From Dasypus novemcinctus (Eukaryota; Chordata; Mammalia; Cingulata; Dasypodidae), in the NCBI RefSeq assembly GCF_030445035.2, contig NC_080694.1:69579147-69643146 (forward strand): DNA of 64,000 nt. The letters are read 5' to 3'. Under the pieces are notes generated by a model. That model was not told the origin of the DNA. It made no database searches and saw nothing but the letters and a program-made list of their open reading frames with translations. Position 1 is the first letter of the stretch, and the number at the start of each line of letters is the position of its first letter. Below are positions 46,001 to 59,355 of this stretch, in pieces. The position numbers and the translations under genes are program-made.

Positions 46001-47000
46001 GGATTAGTCCCCGAGTTGTCTGTTTCTTAAGTTTGTATATAGCTTGTGGCATGACAGCAATATCCTTGAGTTCCAGGAGTTAACAAAAACAAGCCAACCA
46101 AAACAAACAGCACCTTCCACAGTCTTTGAAAATTGGCTCTGCTTTGGCTGGTCGTTTCTTTCAGAACTTAGTCCTCTTAACGAGAAAACCATCCCTAGTA
46201 GACTATGAAGTGCAGGGTCCTCTGTCCTGTCTGTGCTTGTGTGGAGTTGTGGAGTCTGTTTCTTTTCCAGGCTTGAGCTTGTTCATGGTATTAGGAACAC
46301 CCCAGGATATAGTTTTCACTAGTTCTAATGCACCTTCTCCTTCCTTTGGCATGGATTTTCACTTCTCCTGGGTTGTGTAATTTATGACTTAATGCAGGTA
46401 GTCCTTATTCCACAGCTAATTGGAGTTAATTGTTTCTTAGACTGCTTTAGCTCTCTGCAAGCTGCTTCTCTGCTTTCAGTACAGATTCTGGATTGGGTTT
46501 GAGTGACAGGTTCCCTTATCCAGTCCTTAGGATTCCCCTGGAGAGATCGTCACTGGCATACGGGCACCTCGTTATGTGCACAGGGGTTAATCTGGAACAG
46601 GCACAGGCTGGCTCCACACTGTGCTTGGGAGAGGGTGGGCACCACAAGCTTTACCTACCCTTTTTCAGGCTGCTTTTTACTGAGTCAGCATTTGCCGAGT
46701 TACTGAAACACTTTAGTAGTTTTCTGGAGCTTTGAAGAAGATAATTTTATATACACACATATAAAACAACCATATCTTTAAATTTATTCAAATATTAATA
46801 CTGTCTTATGGGTTTTTCATTCTGTTCCTTATATCCACTCTTCTCTTTAACCTGAAAGTTTTTTGAACTTTTTTTTTCCCATTCTTTTCCTTCAGAGGAA
46901 TTATTTAAGTTTTTTTAAGCCTGAAAATGTGTTTATTTGGCCATCATTTTGAAAGATATTTTCCTTGTACAAAATTGATAAATGACACCATCTGCAAATT
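46001..47000. other. Unassigned stretch, possibly 5' region of L1 'C'
   Basis: Position and orientation would suit the 5' part of the older L1, but I see no ORF1 landmarks. No gene recognised. Confidence 0.3.
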
Positions 47001-47640
47001 TAAAATCTCAGCAAACTTCATGAGGGATAAATAGAAAGAAAATCACACTAAGCATCTTATATCAAACTGCCATCATCCAAAGAAAGAGAAAATCTAAAAC
47101 AGAAGCAAGAGGAAAAGAAATGCAACAATAATGGAGGATCTCATCAGAAACAATGAAAGCCACTAGATAATAAACATCACATTTAAGGGAGAGAAAATGG
47201 TATCAGATCAGAATATTATTTATTTTGCACTGAGGAGGGGATCTTCTGGTCTGGTGGATGTATTCTATCTCTTGATTCTGTGTGTTATTGTATAGGGGTC
47301 TGTCTAATTTGCACAAACTCATTGAGCTGTACATTTAAGATTTTTATACTTTTCTAGATGTATGTTATATTTAAATGTAAAAGTGTAATAAGCAAAGTCA
47401 TACCACAAAGGACAATCAAAAAAATATGAGCTGTTATCTCACAACAAAAGGAAATGGCATATAAACAAACAAAAAAGAAACTAAATCTCTTTCACAAGAA
47501 AAGAAATGCAAAATAAAATGACACTAAGGCATCATTTCTTAACTATCAATTTGGAAAATAACCAATGAATTTGACAATGTGCAGTATTAGTAAGGATCTG
47601 GGAAAAACTAAATGACCTACTTCACATTAGGTTCTGACAA
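47000..47640 (+). mobile_element. Ancient L1 3' fragment
   Basis: At about 47320-47370, GAGCTGTACATTTAAGATTT, then TATACTTTTCTAGATGTATG matches the 3' UTR of ancient L1 (L1ME-like). The surrounding text is degraded. Confidence 0.45.
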
Positions 47641-47679
47641 AAATGGTACATTGCACAAGGTAAACAATAAATATTCTTT

Positions 47680-47960
47680 TTATTTTTTTCTTCAATTTAT
47701 CAATATGGTCTGTTACACTCATTCATTTCCTTGTGTTGAACCATCCTTGAATAAATGGAATAAATCCATTTGATCATCCTGTACAAATCTTTTAATGTGT
47801 TTTGGAATCTGGATGCAACCATTTTGTTGACAATTTTTGCATCTATATTCAATAGAAGTATTAATCTTTAATTTTTCTTTTTTTGTAGTGTCTTTACCTG
47901 GTTTTAGTATTAGGATGATATAGATTTCATAGTTTTTTTTAAGATTCATGAGTTGGATAT
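47680..47960 (-). mobile_element. L1 ORF2 reverse-transcriptase fragment
   Basis: TTGTGTTGAACCATCCTTGA and TAGTGTCTTTACCTGGTTTT correspond in order to antisense ORF2 sequence also seen at 31.68-31.85 kb. The translation (ILILKPGKDTTKKEK) fits the region ahead of the reverse transcriptase fingers. Confidence 0.7.
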
Positions 47961-50330
47961 ATTTCTATCAAAAGAGACAATGGAATCTAAAATTCAATTC
48001 AGAGAATGGATTTTTTCACACAGCTCTCACTTAACCCTCATGGAAATGTTGATTCTTTTGAAAAAAATAACTATTTCAATAAAAAGACCTAAAGTGCTTT
48101 ATGATTGAATTTAGCAATTTCCTTGGAGAGTGGAAACAGCCGTAAGCATCTATTTATAAATAACAGCAAGTAAATAAACTAGTGAAGAGATCAATGGAAA
48201 CGAAAACTATTCTATAGGAAGGAGAACCTAATGGCAGAATTATGTAGAATTTTTTGCACTGTAAGCAGCTTATGATGCTATTCGCCTAGTTTCCCCATTG
48301 CCAAAGCTCCCACCTCCATGAGTTTTGTTTAATTCCGCCTGAGACTGACTCTCCAAGGTCAACATCTCTAGCAAGTCCTGTCCTGGAATTGCTACCTTCC
48401 CTGAGGAGTAAGGACAAGGGAACTTAGGTGTTCTTCGTTTTTAAAATATGGAATAAAAAATGTGTAGAGACATTATTGTGATGGAATTTAGACCCAAACA
48501 GCTTAAACCAAGGAGAAGCCACAGAGAAGGAAGCATTTCCTTCCTGGTGGAAAAAGTGGAGCAGAACCAGGTGGTAAGGAGAAGAGGACAGAAGCCACAA
48601 GGCACTTTTTCAGAGGACAAGAAACCCCAGTTGTGGAGGAACGGGAGTTACTTTATTTCTGGTGCTTTCTTGGCATTGGAGACAGGACATTTTGCTTGGG
48701 GACTATCATTTTGACCACCGAGGTTTTGCTTTATGGAGACTGAAGCTACAGAGAGGGGCAATAAGGGTACATGGGCTGAAATAATTTTACGGAGGAAAAA
48801 AATTTTACGGAGATATTAAAATATTTGAACAGTAATAAGGAGTAAGGTATTGAATGAGGTTTATTTTTAGTTTCTGGGATTGTTTACTATGGGACGAGCT
48901 AACTGAAAGAAGAAACAACATGCTTGGTTATTCTTTGAAAACATGAGCTGATTTCTTTCCCCCAAACTGGTGTAGATTTGGTAGAAAGTTGCTTAGAGGA
49001 AGGGAAATGACTTAAATAACCAAAAGGATGAGCCCAATATACCAACATATCAGATTTATACACATATATAACTGTTAATCTGGAAGGGTTACCAGTAGAG
49101 CTAGGGGCACTATAAATTCATTTGAGCAACACAGTAGTAGAGAAAGTTCGCTGACATGCACAGTGCGGTGATCCACTGAATTTGTTCATATACAAGCTAA
49201 GCCACTTAAGTGATACAAAATACACATTTCAATTGTGGTTAAGACAAATTGAGTTATGTATCTTGCTCACAATTGGGTCCTATTCTGCTGAAGACAAAGG
49301 AAAAACATATTTTGTAGTATAGAAGAAAGCATGAGTAAAAACATTTTGATTGAATTTTATGAGTTTTTTTAGATGAAATAGGATGCAAAAATATTTTCTG
49401 AATACACCTCCAATTTTCAAATCTGCCCCTATATAAAAAGTGCCAAGCTTAAAAGTTATTCTTTTCAGGAAACATCATTAAAATCAGAATGTTTCTTCTT
49501 TTATCCCCAAAAAGGAATACTGACTAATATCCTTTGAAGAGGTGGAAATTACAGCTTGCCACGGATTAAATTTTGAATTAGGTGATTCTTGGCTTGGTGA
49601 CCTCCTACTTCTATTTTCATTGCCTTGCTCTCCTTCATGGAGCCTTCTCAGGTCTGGAAGTTCTCTTGTGCTGTCAAATGACCACCTATGTTTGGAAGTT
49701 TCCATTTGCTGCAGTATGGCCTCTTATTTCCACAAAAATCCCTCTCAGAATCATATTAAACTAATTGCAATATAAATGGTGAATGGTGCATACCTAGGAA
49801 GGAGAAGAATACATTTTAACATAATACATTAAGACAAAGAAATTAAACTACCAATTTTTTCTTGTTTCTTGCTGCCTGTAAAATAATACTGCTTACTTGT
49901 CCTATGGAAATGAATAACCACAAGAAGTTGGTAACTAAACTAAAATGCTTTATACCACCATGGAAATATAACCACCACAACAAAAACAGCCAATTAACAT
50001 TGAAATATTTTACTTTATCCATTCTATTAAATATTTTACAGCAACTCATTGAATTTCTTTTATGCCCAAGGAAACAAAACAAATATAAATGGAATGTATG
50101 CTGTCTCCTTTAGGTAAGAGTCTCTTTCAGTGATTTAATCATGTTCCTAAGATGAAATAATTAAATCACAAAGTCAGATATATTGTAAGGCAATGGAGAC
50201 ATTATAACAGGAACCGGATTAAAGACTATTTAATGTAAGCAGATTAAGGTAGGATAAATAAAGAATTCTCATTAGAAGAGGTGCCTTTTTATTATATTTT
50301 TGTTAATTATAAAATGAATGTCTAATCACA
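47961..50330. other. Unassigned stretch
   Basis: Only short frames with no recognisable domain; no repeat I can name. Confidence 0.4.
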
Positions 50331-50770
50331 GAACAACTCTTGAAAAAAAATTGCAAAAAACAGTAAAAAACATTAAATCTAAAACCCAGAGATAATTCCA
50401 ATTCCAATTTTGTTGTGTATTTTCCATGCTTTTGTATGTAATATTTATATAAATTTCAACAGTATTTGGACATTATTTCATATTTTATATGATATATTAT
50501 GAAAAGCACCTTGAAAAAACATTGCATATTAAAATTATTCTTATTAATAGTATAGTAATCTAATCGATGAATAAGAATATATATTTAAGAATTCTCTATT
50601 TTGAAACATTATGATTAGTTTTCTAAATTTTCAGTAATGTAAACATATCAGTATTGCATATCCTGGCATGTATGTTTTAATGCACATTTGATTATTTATC
50701 CAGGATGTTTTCTTGAGTAGAATTTGCCAGCTAAAATTATATGCATATTATTATTATCATTTAAAAGTAA
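50330..50770 (-). mobile_element. Possible ancient L1 (L1M or HAL1-like) fragment
   Basis: AAAACCCAGAGATAATTCCA, then TTGTGTATTTTCCATGCTTT resembles a common antisense L1M/HAL1 motif. Divergence is high. Confidence 0.3.
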
Positions 50771-51149
50771 CATTCCCTTTACGCTTTCTAATTCTTGCTG
50801 GTGTTTAGATTTTTTGGGTATAAATGATTTCATTTGTATTTATTTGTATAGTAATATTTTGATATTCACTTTATGAACTTAATACTTTTAAAGGAATTTT
50901 AAGTACTTGAATCTCAGCACAGTAGTTATCTGTAAATTATGCTAATACATTTCATTGTTTCCAACACTTGATTTCTGCTTTGTCTAAAGTGTTTGTCATT
51001 TATAAGTTCAGACAAAAGAGTGACCTAGAATTCCCCCATGCAGATAAATGGAGAAGACAGATTCCGTGTCTTTACCAGCGAATGTCTAAGGGTATAAATG
51101 AACGCGTTGCTAAGCGCACGTCTATTCACACGCTAAGGTCTACGCCTGG

Positions 51150-51355
51150 CTCGTGGTGAGCGTGCACTCGTGATTAAGGGCGCAGGGTTTCCTCTGAGGC
51201 AGGCGGAAGCGTGATGACCGCGCTGCCATTAGTTACCATGCAGTCACAGGCAAGCTGTTCCACCTTTCAGAAACTCAGGGTCCTTGTCTGTGACAGATGT
51301 GATCAGTGAATTTGTGAAGGTTAAACGTGAGGCTTCCCAAGTGCTTATAAAAGCC
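51150..51355 (+). repeat. MIR SINE
   Basis: CTTTCAGAAACTCAGGGTCC, TTGTCTGTGACAGATGTGAT, TTTGTGAAGGTTAAACGTGA and CAAGTGCTTATAA follow the MIR consensus from its tRNA-derived part to its 3' part. A few CpG-rich bases precede it. Confidence 0.65.
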
Positions 51356-52478
51356 TTCCACACGTAGAATCTTTCCACGGACGATCCCTGTTATTGTTGC
51401 TATTTTATATATGTGTGATGCATTGTACGTAGTTGAGAGTTTGAATAAAAGTCCTCACTCAAATTACGTATTTGCTTTACACATGAGGAAAGTGAAGCAT
51501 ACAGCTCGTGTGTGTGTGTCTATACATGTGATTATGTATTGGGTAATTATCACATCCTGGGCTCCCATGAGGGAAATTGCTCAATTCTTTACAGGTTTTT
51601 CCACTGTGCCACATAAAATCCATTGTGGAACCATACTTTTCCAGAAAACAGAAGATTGTATGATACTGAGGATTTATTTCAGGAAATCCTCTTTAATCAA
51701 ATGGAGGAAATAGTGAGACCCAGCCATGGAAACTACAAACAAATATTGTGATCCATGGTATTTGATATAGACATATATTATTGGGCATAAATGTTAATGT
51801 GCCTTCCACTTAAACAAAATAAGTAAAAAAGTTTGTGCCATTAGTCTTAATATGTTGATTCTTTCTTTAAATATCATTAAATTATCTCTAACTGTATTTC
51901 ATTGGAATTTTGGAATTTTAGCCATATTAACCCAATTACAGCAAGCAGAAAGGAGAAATATGATATAATTTAAGCTTCTGTTACTGATAGCACCTTTCAT
52001 AGGTGGTGATTTCCATCCATTATAATAGAAATGCATTAAAAAGTAGCAAGACAATGAATTGGACTGAAGGGAATAAAGTTAGAAAACATTCAGTAAATTA
52101 GGGATTTAACGAAGGTCCAATGACGTCTCTTCTTATCACATCCAACACCTTCTTTTATAACAAACACATTCTAATGCTTCTTTACTTTCTTTTTTGGGTA
52201 ATACGCTTTGCTTAGTAAACTCCTCTGGGTTAACTAATTGAAAACCTTGGAAAAATATTTGTCAAAGTACAGATGCATATACAAATACAGATACATAATG
52301 CTCTTTCCTCACAGTGAGGAAATAAAGGAAATATGTTCATGATTTAATTTGTTTCAGCATCCTTCATCCAGTTCCTCCAATGAACGCAGGTCCATGAGCC
52401 AACTTAAGTCCTAAACACAGGGTACACAAGGCTCCCAAAATTCCGACCTTGGTGTTTCCAGCAAGTAGTGTCATAGCA
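51356..52478. other. Unassigned stretch upstream of the OR pseudogene
   Basis: AT-rich; no OR 5' exon or promoter that I can identify. Confidence 0.4.
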
Positions 52479-53590
52479 ATGAGGATGAGCAGATTCAACA
52501 CAACCTCCATCAGCCTGAGGGCTTGTTCTGGTGGGCTTCTCTGAATGGCCCAGACTGGAAATGGTTCTTCCTGTGGTTATCTCCATCATCTACATAATGA
52601 CCCTCCTTGGGAACTCAGCTATCATTACCTTATCCTGCCTTGATCCCTGACTCCACACCCCATGTACTTCTTTCTGGCTTATCTCTCCTTTTTGAATCTC
52701 TGCTACACCACCTCCACTGTCCCCCAGGTGCTGGTGAACATCTGGGACCACAAGAGAAACATCAGTTACATGGGCTGCATAGCTCACTTTTCATCTTTCT
52801 TGGTCTGGGATAGACTGAGTGTGTACTGCTCTCAGTAATGTCCTTTGATTGCTATGTAGCTGTCTGCTGGCCTCTCCATTACACAGTTATCATGAATTCT
52901 CAGCTATGCCAACAGTTGGCAGCAGTGACTTGGATGACAGGTTTCAGCAACTCCTTGGTGCAGACAGTGTTGACTTTCTTGCTACCTCCTTGTGGTCATT
53001 ACTGGGTAGAGAATTTCTTCTGTGAGGTGCCAGCTATGCTTCAATTATCGTGCGTTGATACATGGATCAATGAAGTGGAGATATATGCAGCCATTGTTGT
53101 CATAAAAGTTATCCCAATTGGATTAATTTTATTCTCTTACACCAACATTCTCAGAGCAATACTAAGAAGCCAGTCCTCTGAGGGCCTCAAGAAGGTCTTT
53201 AACCCATGTGGGTGTCATCTGCTGGTTCTGATTATGTTCTATGGCTCAGTCTTCAGTGGTTGTGCGTATATGGCACCCAGGAGCAACTCAGCCAAACTGA
53301 AGGGCAAGCGCCTTTCTCTCTTCTATGGACTTTTAATGCCAACGCTCAACCCTTTCATTTACACATTGAGAAATAAAGTTGATAAGGGAGCAGTAAAGAA
53401 GGTGTTAAGGAGAGAAAAAGCAAGCTCGGAATATGGCTTAGGAGAATGCAGTCCTTTCACAATTGAAAACCTACCCCCCAAGGCTTTCACAATGTCTATT
53501 GCCAACTGTCATCATTCACAGTGGACCCCTGTCCCTGCCAAAATAACAGTGGCTGATCGTGACTATTTTCATCTGTATCACAAAAATTAA
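52479..53590 (+). pseudogene. Olfactory receptor family 2 pseudogene, nearly full length
   Basis: Four frames join into one OR. Start MRMSRFNTTSISL (ATG at 52479 or 52485); then, after a frame change near 52521, [19 protein letters not shown] and [17 protein letters not shown] replaces the next residue, and a missing C near 52660 shifts to [19 protein letters not shown] and NISYMGC. A third shift near 52797 gives LGLG, a TAG at 52811, and [18 protein letters not shown]. From 52838 the frame stays open for 250 codons: CGHYWVENFFCEVPA, SYTNILRAILRSQSS, LNPFIYTLRNK (complete NPxIY) and then an unusually long tail of about 65 residues. The DRY-type motif reads DCY, so the G-protein-coupling arginine is lost, consistent with a CpG change. 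Dead by several lesions. Confidence 0.93.
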
Positions 53591-54477
53591 CATATTGATC
53601 ATTTTTAATGAAACAGAGCTTTAAAAATAGGTAATGAATATTCATAGATTTTAGTAAATACTGCACTTTTTATTAACTTTATATTGCCTTTTCCAATTAA
53701 GTTTAAAAATTAATAGCCAAATATGATTTCTTATCACATAACACAAAATTGGTGATAAGGCAATAATTCTGAGACTTGTTTAAAAAGCAGAAAGGTGACT
53801 GTTTGAAACGACTAACTTATGGCATAAAATTAGCAGACGGCACTCAGAGATATCAAGAGATCACTTCATTTCTTCTTTGCATATTCTATTTTTTTAAAAT
53901 GCAGTTGCCTGAATGGTGTTTATGTATCTAAGCATATTTTAGTGAATTTCACCATGTGATATGCTCAGGGAGCTAGTGCGGGTTGCGGTCAGTTGCACTA
54001 TTCTAGAGGAAAAAGAGTGCATGTAGAAAAAGCTCTGTGCATTGCCTCTCTTGTTTGTTCATTTAACTAATCCTATTTCTTTAACTCTGTACCTCCTTCC
54101 ACAGAAATGTTTCCTTACGGTTAGCATGTGAAGGACAGGTACATCTCTTTGTAAGAGGCTTTGATCTAACAATATTTGTAGCTCAATCAGGATCTTTTAT
54201 TCTTGGTACCCAATCATCTTTATCCACATTTTAGGAGTGATTATCAGCAAGCCAATGGAGGGATACCAATTTTCACTCCAAAATGAAAGGCAAGAAATCA
54301 TATAGCTTCCAATTTTCCTTCTGTATGCCGTGTAGATATCCCCCATATCCTGTATTTTTAGAGATATTATTGTACAATGGTTGATGGCAAAGGGCTTGAC
54401 ACAATTAAGAGCTTGGTGTATATATTGTGCAAAGAGCCATGATATTTGAAAGACCATTCCCACTTCCAATATGTCTC
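53591..54477. other. Unassigned stretch
   Basis: Nothing recognised. Confidence 0.4.
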
Positions 54478-54487
54478 ATTAAATTTT

Positions 54488-54762
54488 TTTTTATTATTTT
54501 ATTTTTTTATTGACTTTGTAATAATATTACATTAAAAATATATATATATGAGGTCCCATTGAACCCTACCACCCCCACCCCACCTCTCCCCCCCCCCAGC
54601 AACACTCCCTCCCATCATCATGACACATCCATTGCATTTGGCAAGTACATCTCTGGGCACCCCCGCACCCCATGGTCAACAGTCCACACCATGGCCCACA
54701 CTCTCCCCCATTCCATCCAGTGGGCCCTGTGAGGATTTACAATGTGATCCTGATTGCCCCTG
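54488..54762 (-). mobile_element. Young L1 3' end, 5'-truncated
   Basis: T-rich left end, then AATATTACATTAAAAATATA, CCCACCTCTCCCCCC and CCATTCCATCCAGTGGGCCC. Target duplication ATTAAATTTT at 54478-54487 and 54763-54772, exact. It represents a somewhat different subfamily from the 20.5-kb copy. Confidence 0.85.
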
Positions 54763-54772
54763 ATTAAATTTT

Positions 54773-55142
54773 AATCACTTCCTTTCTTACCTTATTGTAC
54801 AGATTATAGTGTTCATATTAGGAATAGAAGAGAAAGACTAGATTGGTTATCTTAATAAATTTATAGTAAAAAAATAGGAAAGAAAATTCACCTTCAAATA
54901 ATGTAATGCAATCAGTCATTTTATCAATGGTAACTTGTGCTTGCCCATTCCAGATATGTTTGCTCAGTAGATATATAGTTAATTTCCCAACGAACAGTGA
55001 GAAAATGAGTTGTTTGAAGATATAATCAAATGTCAACTGTCTTTTGAGCTAATATTTATCCAATAGTGTCTTCTTCCTCTCTCCCAATCTTCACATATTT
55101 TAATACAATGAAAAATATAAACTCCCTTACTTTGTTTATTTT
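54773..55142. other. Unassigned stretch
   Basis: Nothing recognised. Confidence 0.4.
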
Positions 55143-55240
55143 ATAATATATACATATGCATGTATATATTATATGTGTTTTATAATATATACATATATGG
55201 ATACATATATATACATAGGTATGTATATATTTATGTAGGT
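55143..55240. repeat. TA/CATA microsatellite
   Basis: Irregular alternation of TATATA and ACATA units. Confidence 0.85.
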
Positions 55241-55600
55241 ATATTTCATTTCACAAAGGTATACAGGAAATGGAATTAGGTTTCAGTTATGACAAACATC
55301 AGAGTTTCTCTAAGAGAACTTCGATATTTGTTTTTCTCAAACATGTCCATATTTTATAGTGTTTGCTGTTTGATAGAAAAGGTGGAGAGTAGAGTTTGTG
55401 ATTGACTCTAGGTTTTTCAAATACACTGACCTTTTCTGGATTCTCTTTATTGGAATAAAAGCTGATATTCAAGAGAAAGGAGTTGTTGGTTGCCATTAGA
55501 CTGATTTAGTCAGCTAAATTGTTAGGCAGACAGAATTAAAGAGATAATATTGTTGGGTTCACTCCCTATTTGCAGACTTTATATTTAACTAGTACAAATA
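55241..55600. other. Unassigned stretch
   Basis: Nothing recognised. Confidence 0.4.
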
Positions 55601-55606
55601 GGTGAG

Positions 55607-56212
55607 TATGGCAGTTTGAGATTATTTTATGAATTCCAAAAAGAGAAAGATTGTGTTTGGGCTAATCGATTCCTTTCAACTGGACTACATCAGTGAGGGG
55701 GACTCAGGTTGAGTCTCTGCCTTCTTGCTGGTCTGATGTAAGTGGAGTCACAGAGAGACACACACACAGGAGAAGTGAGCTCCACCATGTTTGATCCTGC
55801 CTGTGAGAGAAAGGACTCCAATTTGCCCACAGCTGAGCTGCAAGGAGAGAAGACCCTGGGAGACTCAAAGAGATAAGACCCAGGGAGAAATGGTCGATAT
55901 GCCTGAGAGCTTACAACTGAACTCAGCAAGAAAGCAGATTCACCGAGACTGAGAGAGAAGGCTCAGTAGGAGACAAGCCCAGTGCCATGCTTGCCCACAA
56001 GCCCAAGAAAGGAGGAGACCTCAGCAGAGATCGGCGGCCATCTTGCTTCACCATGTGCCCCTGACTTTGGTGAGAAAGCACCTCTTATGGTGCCCTGAGG
56101 TGGACTTTTAATAGCCTTGAAACTGTAAGCTTTTACCCCAAATAAATCCCCTTTATAAAAGTCAAACCATTTCTGGTACTTTGCCACTGAAGCTCTTTGG
56201 CAAACTAATGCA
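55607..56212 (+). mobile_element. MaLR-like solo LTR
   Basis: The 606-bp unit starts TATGGCAGTTTGAG and ends CAAACTAATGCA, flanked by GTGAG (55602-55606) and GTGAA (56213-56217). Late AATAAATCCCC, then AAAGTCAAACCATTTCTGGT and TTTGGCAAACTAA parallel the 3' third of 24374-24899 (GAACTGTAAGCTTATAAGTT ... TTTAGCAAACTAA). No internal gene sequence is attached. Confidence 0.7.
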
Positions 56213-56217
56213 GTGAA

Positions 56218-59200
56218 GGCCTCTGGGCAGTGTCTGTTCTCCTTCATTAGGTCTCTATTGTGACTTTTCAGTGTAGAAGAGGTACAGGATGTCCAATATT
56301 TTGAATCTTTGCAGTATTATTTGGTTATTTATCTTGGTCTCATATGGTAACTAGAACCCTAGCATATAAAAACACATAGCAATATAATACATGCATAATA
56401 GTGTTCATTAAAAAGCAAATATCCATTTCAAAGGACACATCACTCACTTCAAATCTTTAGTCAAAAGTGTCAATGTCCCTAGGAAAATCAGGCCAGCTCT
56501 TTAAAATGTTCTGCTGTGAAATATACTTCCAAGAAGCATTCCGTATTTTCTGAAGGTAAATAAAAGTTACTAATAATTAAATGTACATATTTAATGATAT
56601 ATATTTATAAACATTTCTACCAATACAATTTTCATGTCTCTATCTATGTAACTCAATCCAGTTCTACTAATTCGCTCATGCTTAGGAAAAGAGAATCCAT
56701 GAGCATCAAGATTTATTGCATCCCACATTTTAAACTGGTATCTCTCCAATTCTCTACCATTTTTGAGAAAATAGAATGTGCTTAGAGTAAAGGAATAAGA
56801 ACACATATATCATATACACATATGTAAACACAAACAATCTGCTTCAGTAACACCTGTGGGTCTAAATTCTTGAATAATTGGAAAGAATTTAAGAAAGCTG
56901 AGTGATAAGGAAATTCCCCAAACCATAAGGACACCACCCTTTTGATTTTTCATGCATTTTTCCCTCCAGAATGTGCATTCTTCAAAATGAAGGCAACTGT
57001 ACAAATATAATTTATCTTAAGTAGAACTGTCTTCTAAAATAATGAGACTAGGTAATATGATATTCCAAAATAAAAATACTTCATAGAAGGCAGGCATGAA
57101 AATTGAGTGAAATATTGTTTGGGTAGGTTGAGAAAGTTACATGAGCAACTGAAAAAAAACAATTTTCATATACAGAAAATGGAGAGAATTTGTCATTTAT
57201 GCAGATGTGCAAGAGAAAGGATGGTCCTAATTATTTCCTCATGTCTGAAAATTCTATCACAAGTTAAGAGGATGCCACTTGTTCAAGTGCTTTCCAGAAA
57301 AATTAGGTTCTGAGATAAAGACTAGGTTTGGGGGGGGAGGTGCTTATTTTTGGAGCAAAAAAGCAGTGAACTCTCTAACTTCTGTAGGAAATGATATCAG
57401 ACCCAGAATGGGATCTTGTGAACCATCTATACCCAAAGCAGAAAGTAACACCAAGTACAAGACTGATCAAGAATAAGGTTTCATGGGAAATTGCATGGAA
57501 AGAATTACTTCTAAACACTACTGTCTTCAATCTTGATGGCTTTTAGAACATGCTGTCATACAATCTTGGAAAGTGAAAATAAATCATTACCCTCAGCAAG
57601 GTACATGTATGTTTAATAAAATAAATTTTCATATGCAGTTCTGCTTTGAGAAGCTACAGCAGAAGACTTAGAAGTAATATATTTGATTTAGTCAGCATTT
57701 CCCAAACTTTTCAAAAGTTCTGGTCAAATAAGTTTGAGAAACCTTGCTTACAATATTCATAGAAATTCACAAAGTACATTTTCATATTTCAGGATATGCC
57801 AGCATTCATTTGATTTCTTCCAGAATATCCCCAAATATTTTGGCCACAAAACGTTTAGTTGAGCAACATTTATTAACATCTTTTGTATATAGAATACTGG
57901 AAGAATTTTTGTGAGACCCTGTCATAGAAATATGCATTTAAGAATGAAAAGTAGAATTGAATATTGGCATCCAGTGTAAGTCCCTAGTTATAAACACAAA
58001 AAGAACATGGAACTTGTAGAGAGTAGTCAAGAATTTTCAGAAGGGGTGGGAGGGTCAGGCTAGGGTGCACTTAAGAAACATGTCTCCCATCATTTTGAGA
58101 GGATCTTGAAATTTGACTCAGTTCATTACATGTCATAACCTAAAAAATAAACTGAAAGGAGATGTGGGAAAACAGATGTACGAAGACATGATCATAGGCA
58201 GCTGAAATTGAATTCTGTCTCGAAAAGATTAATATTTAGCTGGATATAGGCACAAGTCAAAAAAGGGAAAATATGTGGCCTACTCTCCTAAATATGGAAA
58301 ATATTCTTTTCTGTTTTCTGTTCAAGAAGTGAGAAAAATTAAGTGTGAGAGAGGAAATAGAGACATATTTTAATAGGAAGGAAACAGGAGAATCAACCTA
58401 AGGCCTGGATGTGAGTGTACATAGTTATCTAGTCCAATTTTGGACCAGTTCTTTAGAATTTCTGCAGCAAGAACATGGAGACACTTTCTCTTTTAACAAT
58501 TACCACACCCTAGTCACCATGTTATTTGCAGTTTACCTTTGCCTGATTTTGAGCTTTATATTAGTGGAATCATTCTGGTTACACTGTTTTGTGTTGGCTT
58601 CTCACTCATGAATTCTAATCATTTGTGTATTTTAAAAATGCATTACATACTCAAATGTGGTTTCTGTATATAATGATCTCTTTTTTCTTTCTTCTTAATC
58701 CCTTTGCCTTTTTTTATTGTTGTTGCCTTCTTTTCTTGACTGGGAAATTTAGCATTACCGGAATAATGTGGAATAGAAACAATGCCAAAATATATATTTT
58801 TATGCATAAAGTGAGGATATTTCATGCTTATTTCAAAGTAGTCTGCAACATTTCCAGTTTACTTTTCTTAAGCCAAAACCTGCCTCTCAGTGTATTAACC
58901 TGGTAACACAGGGTGAAGGAAGAGAAAGAACGAGGCCATTCTACACATTAGAGGTCCATCAAAGATTCTACAGACTGTTACAAACTATAAACTCTCAGTG
59001 TCTTTAAATATTTTACCTTTGGGAGTTCAGCTTGCTCAGAAAATTTAGCAACCAGAGAGCATAAATGCATTCTTGGGAGTTAAGCTAAGATTGGCCATAT
59101 TTGAATAGATTATGAAGAGACGAATTAATGATTTGTCAAATCAAGTCGAATAAATAAGCCAGAATATAAATGAATAGATCATAGATACGAATTATGAGAG

Positions 59201-59219
59201 AAATTAAAGATATTGAGGA
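56218..59219. other. Unassigned stretch
   Basis: About 3 kb of AT-rich DNA with short frames only. No gene or repeat that I can name. Confidence 0.4.
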
Positions 59220-59287
59220 TATATATATATACACACATACATACATAAATGTATTCACATATATATACACACACATACACATATATG
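59220..59287. repeat. TA/CA microsatellite
   Basis: TATATATATATACACACATA-type alternation. Confidence 0.85.
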
Positions 59288-59334
59288 ATTTAAATCCTTG
59301 AAAATAGTGGATCTTTAAGATATTTAAGACATTG

Positions 59335-59355
59335 AATATATATATATATATATAT
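59335..59355. repeat. TA microsatellite
   Basis: About ten TA dinucleotides. Confidence 0.85.
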
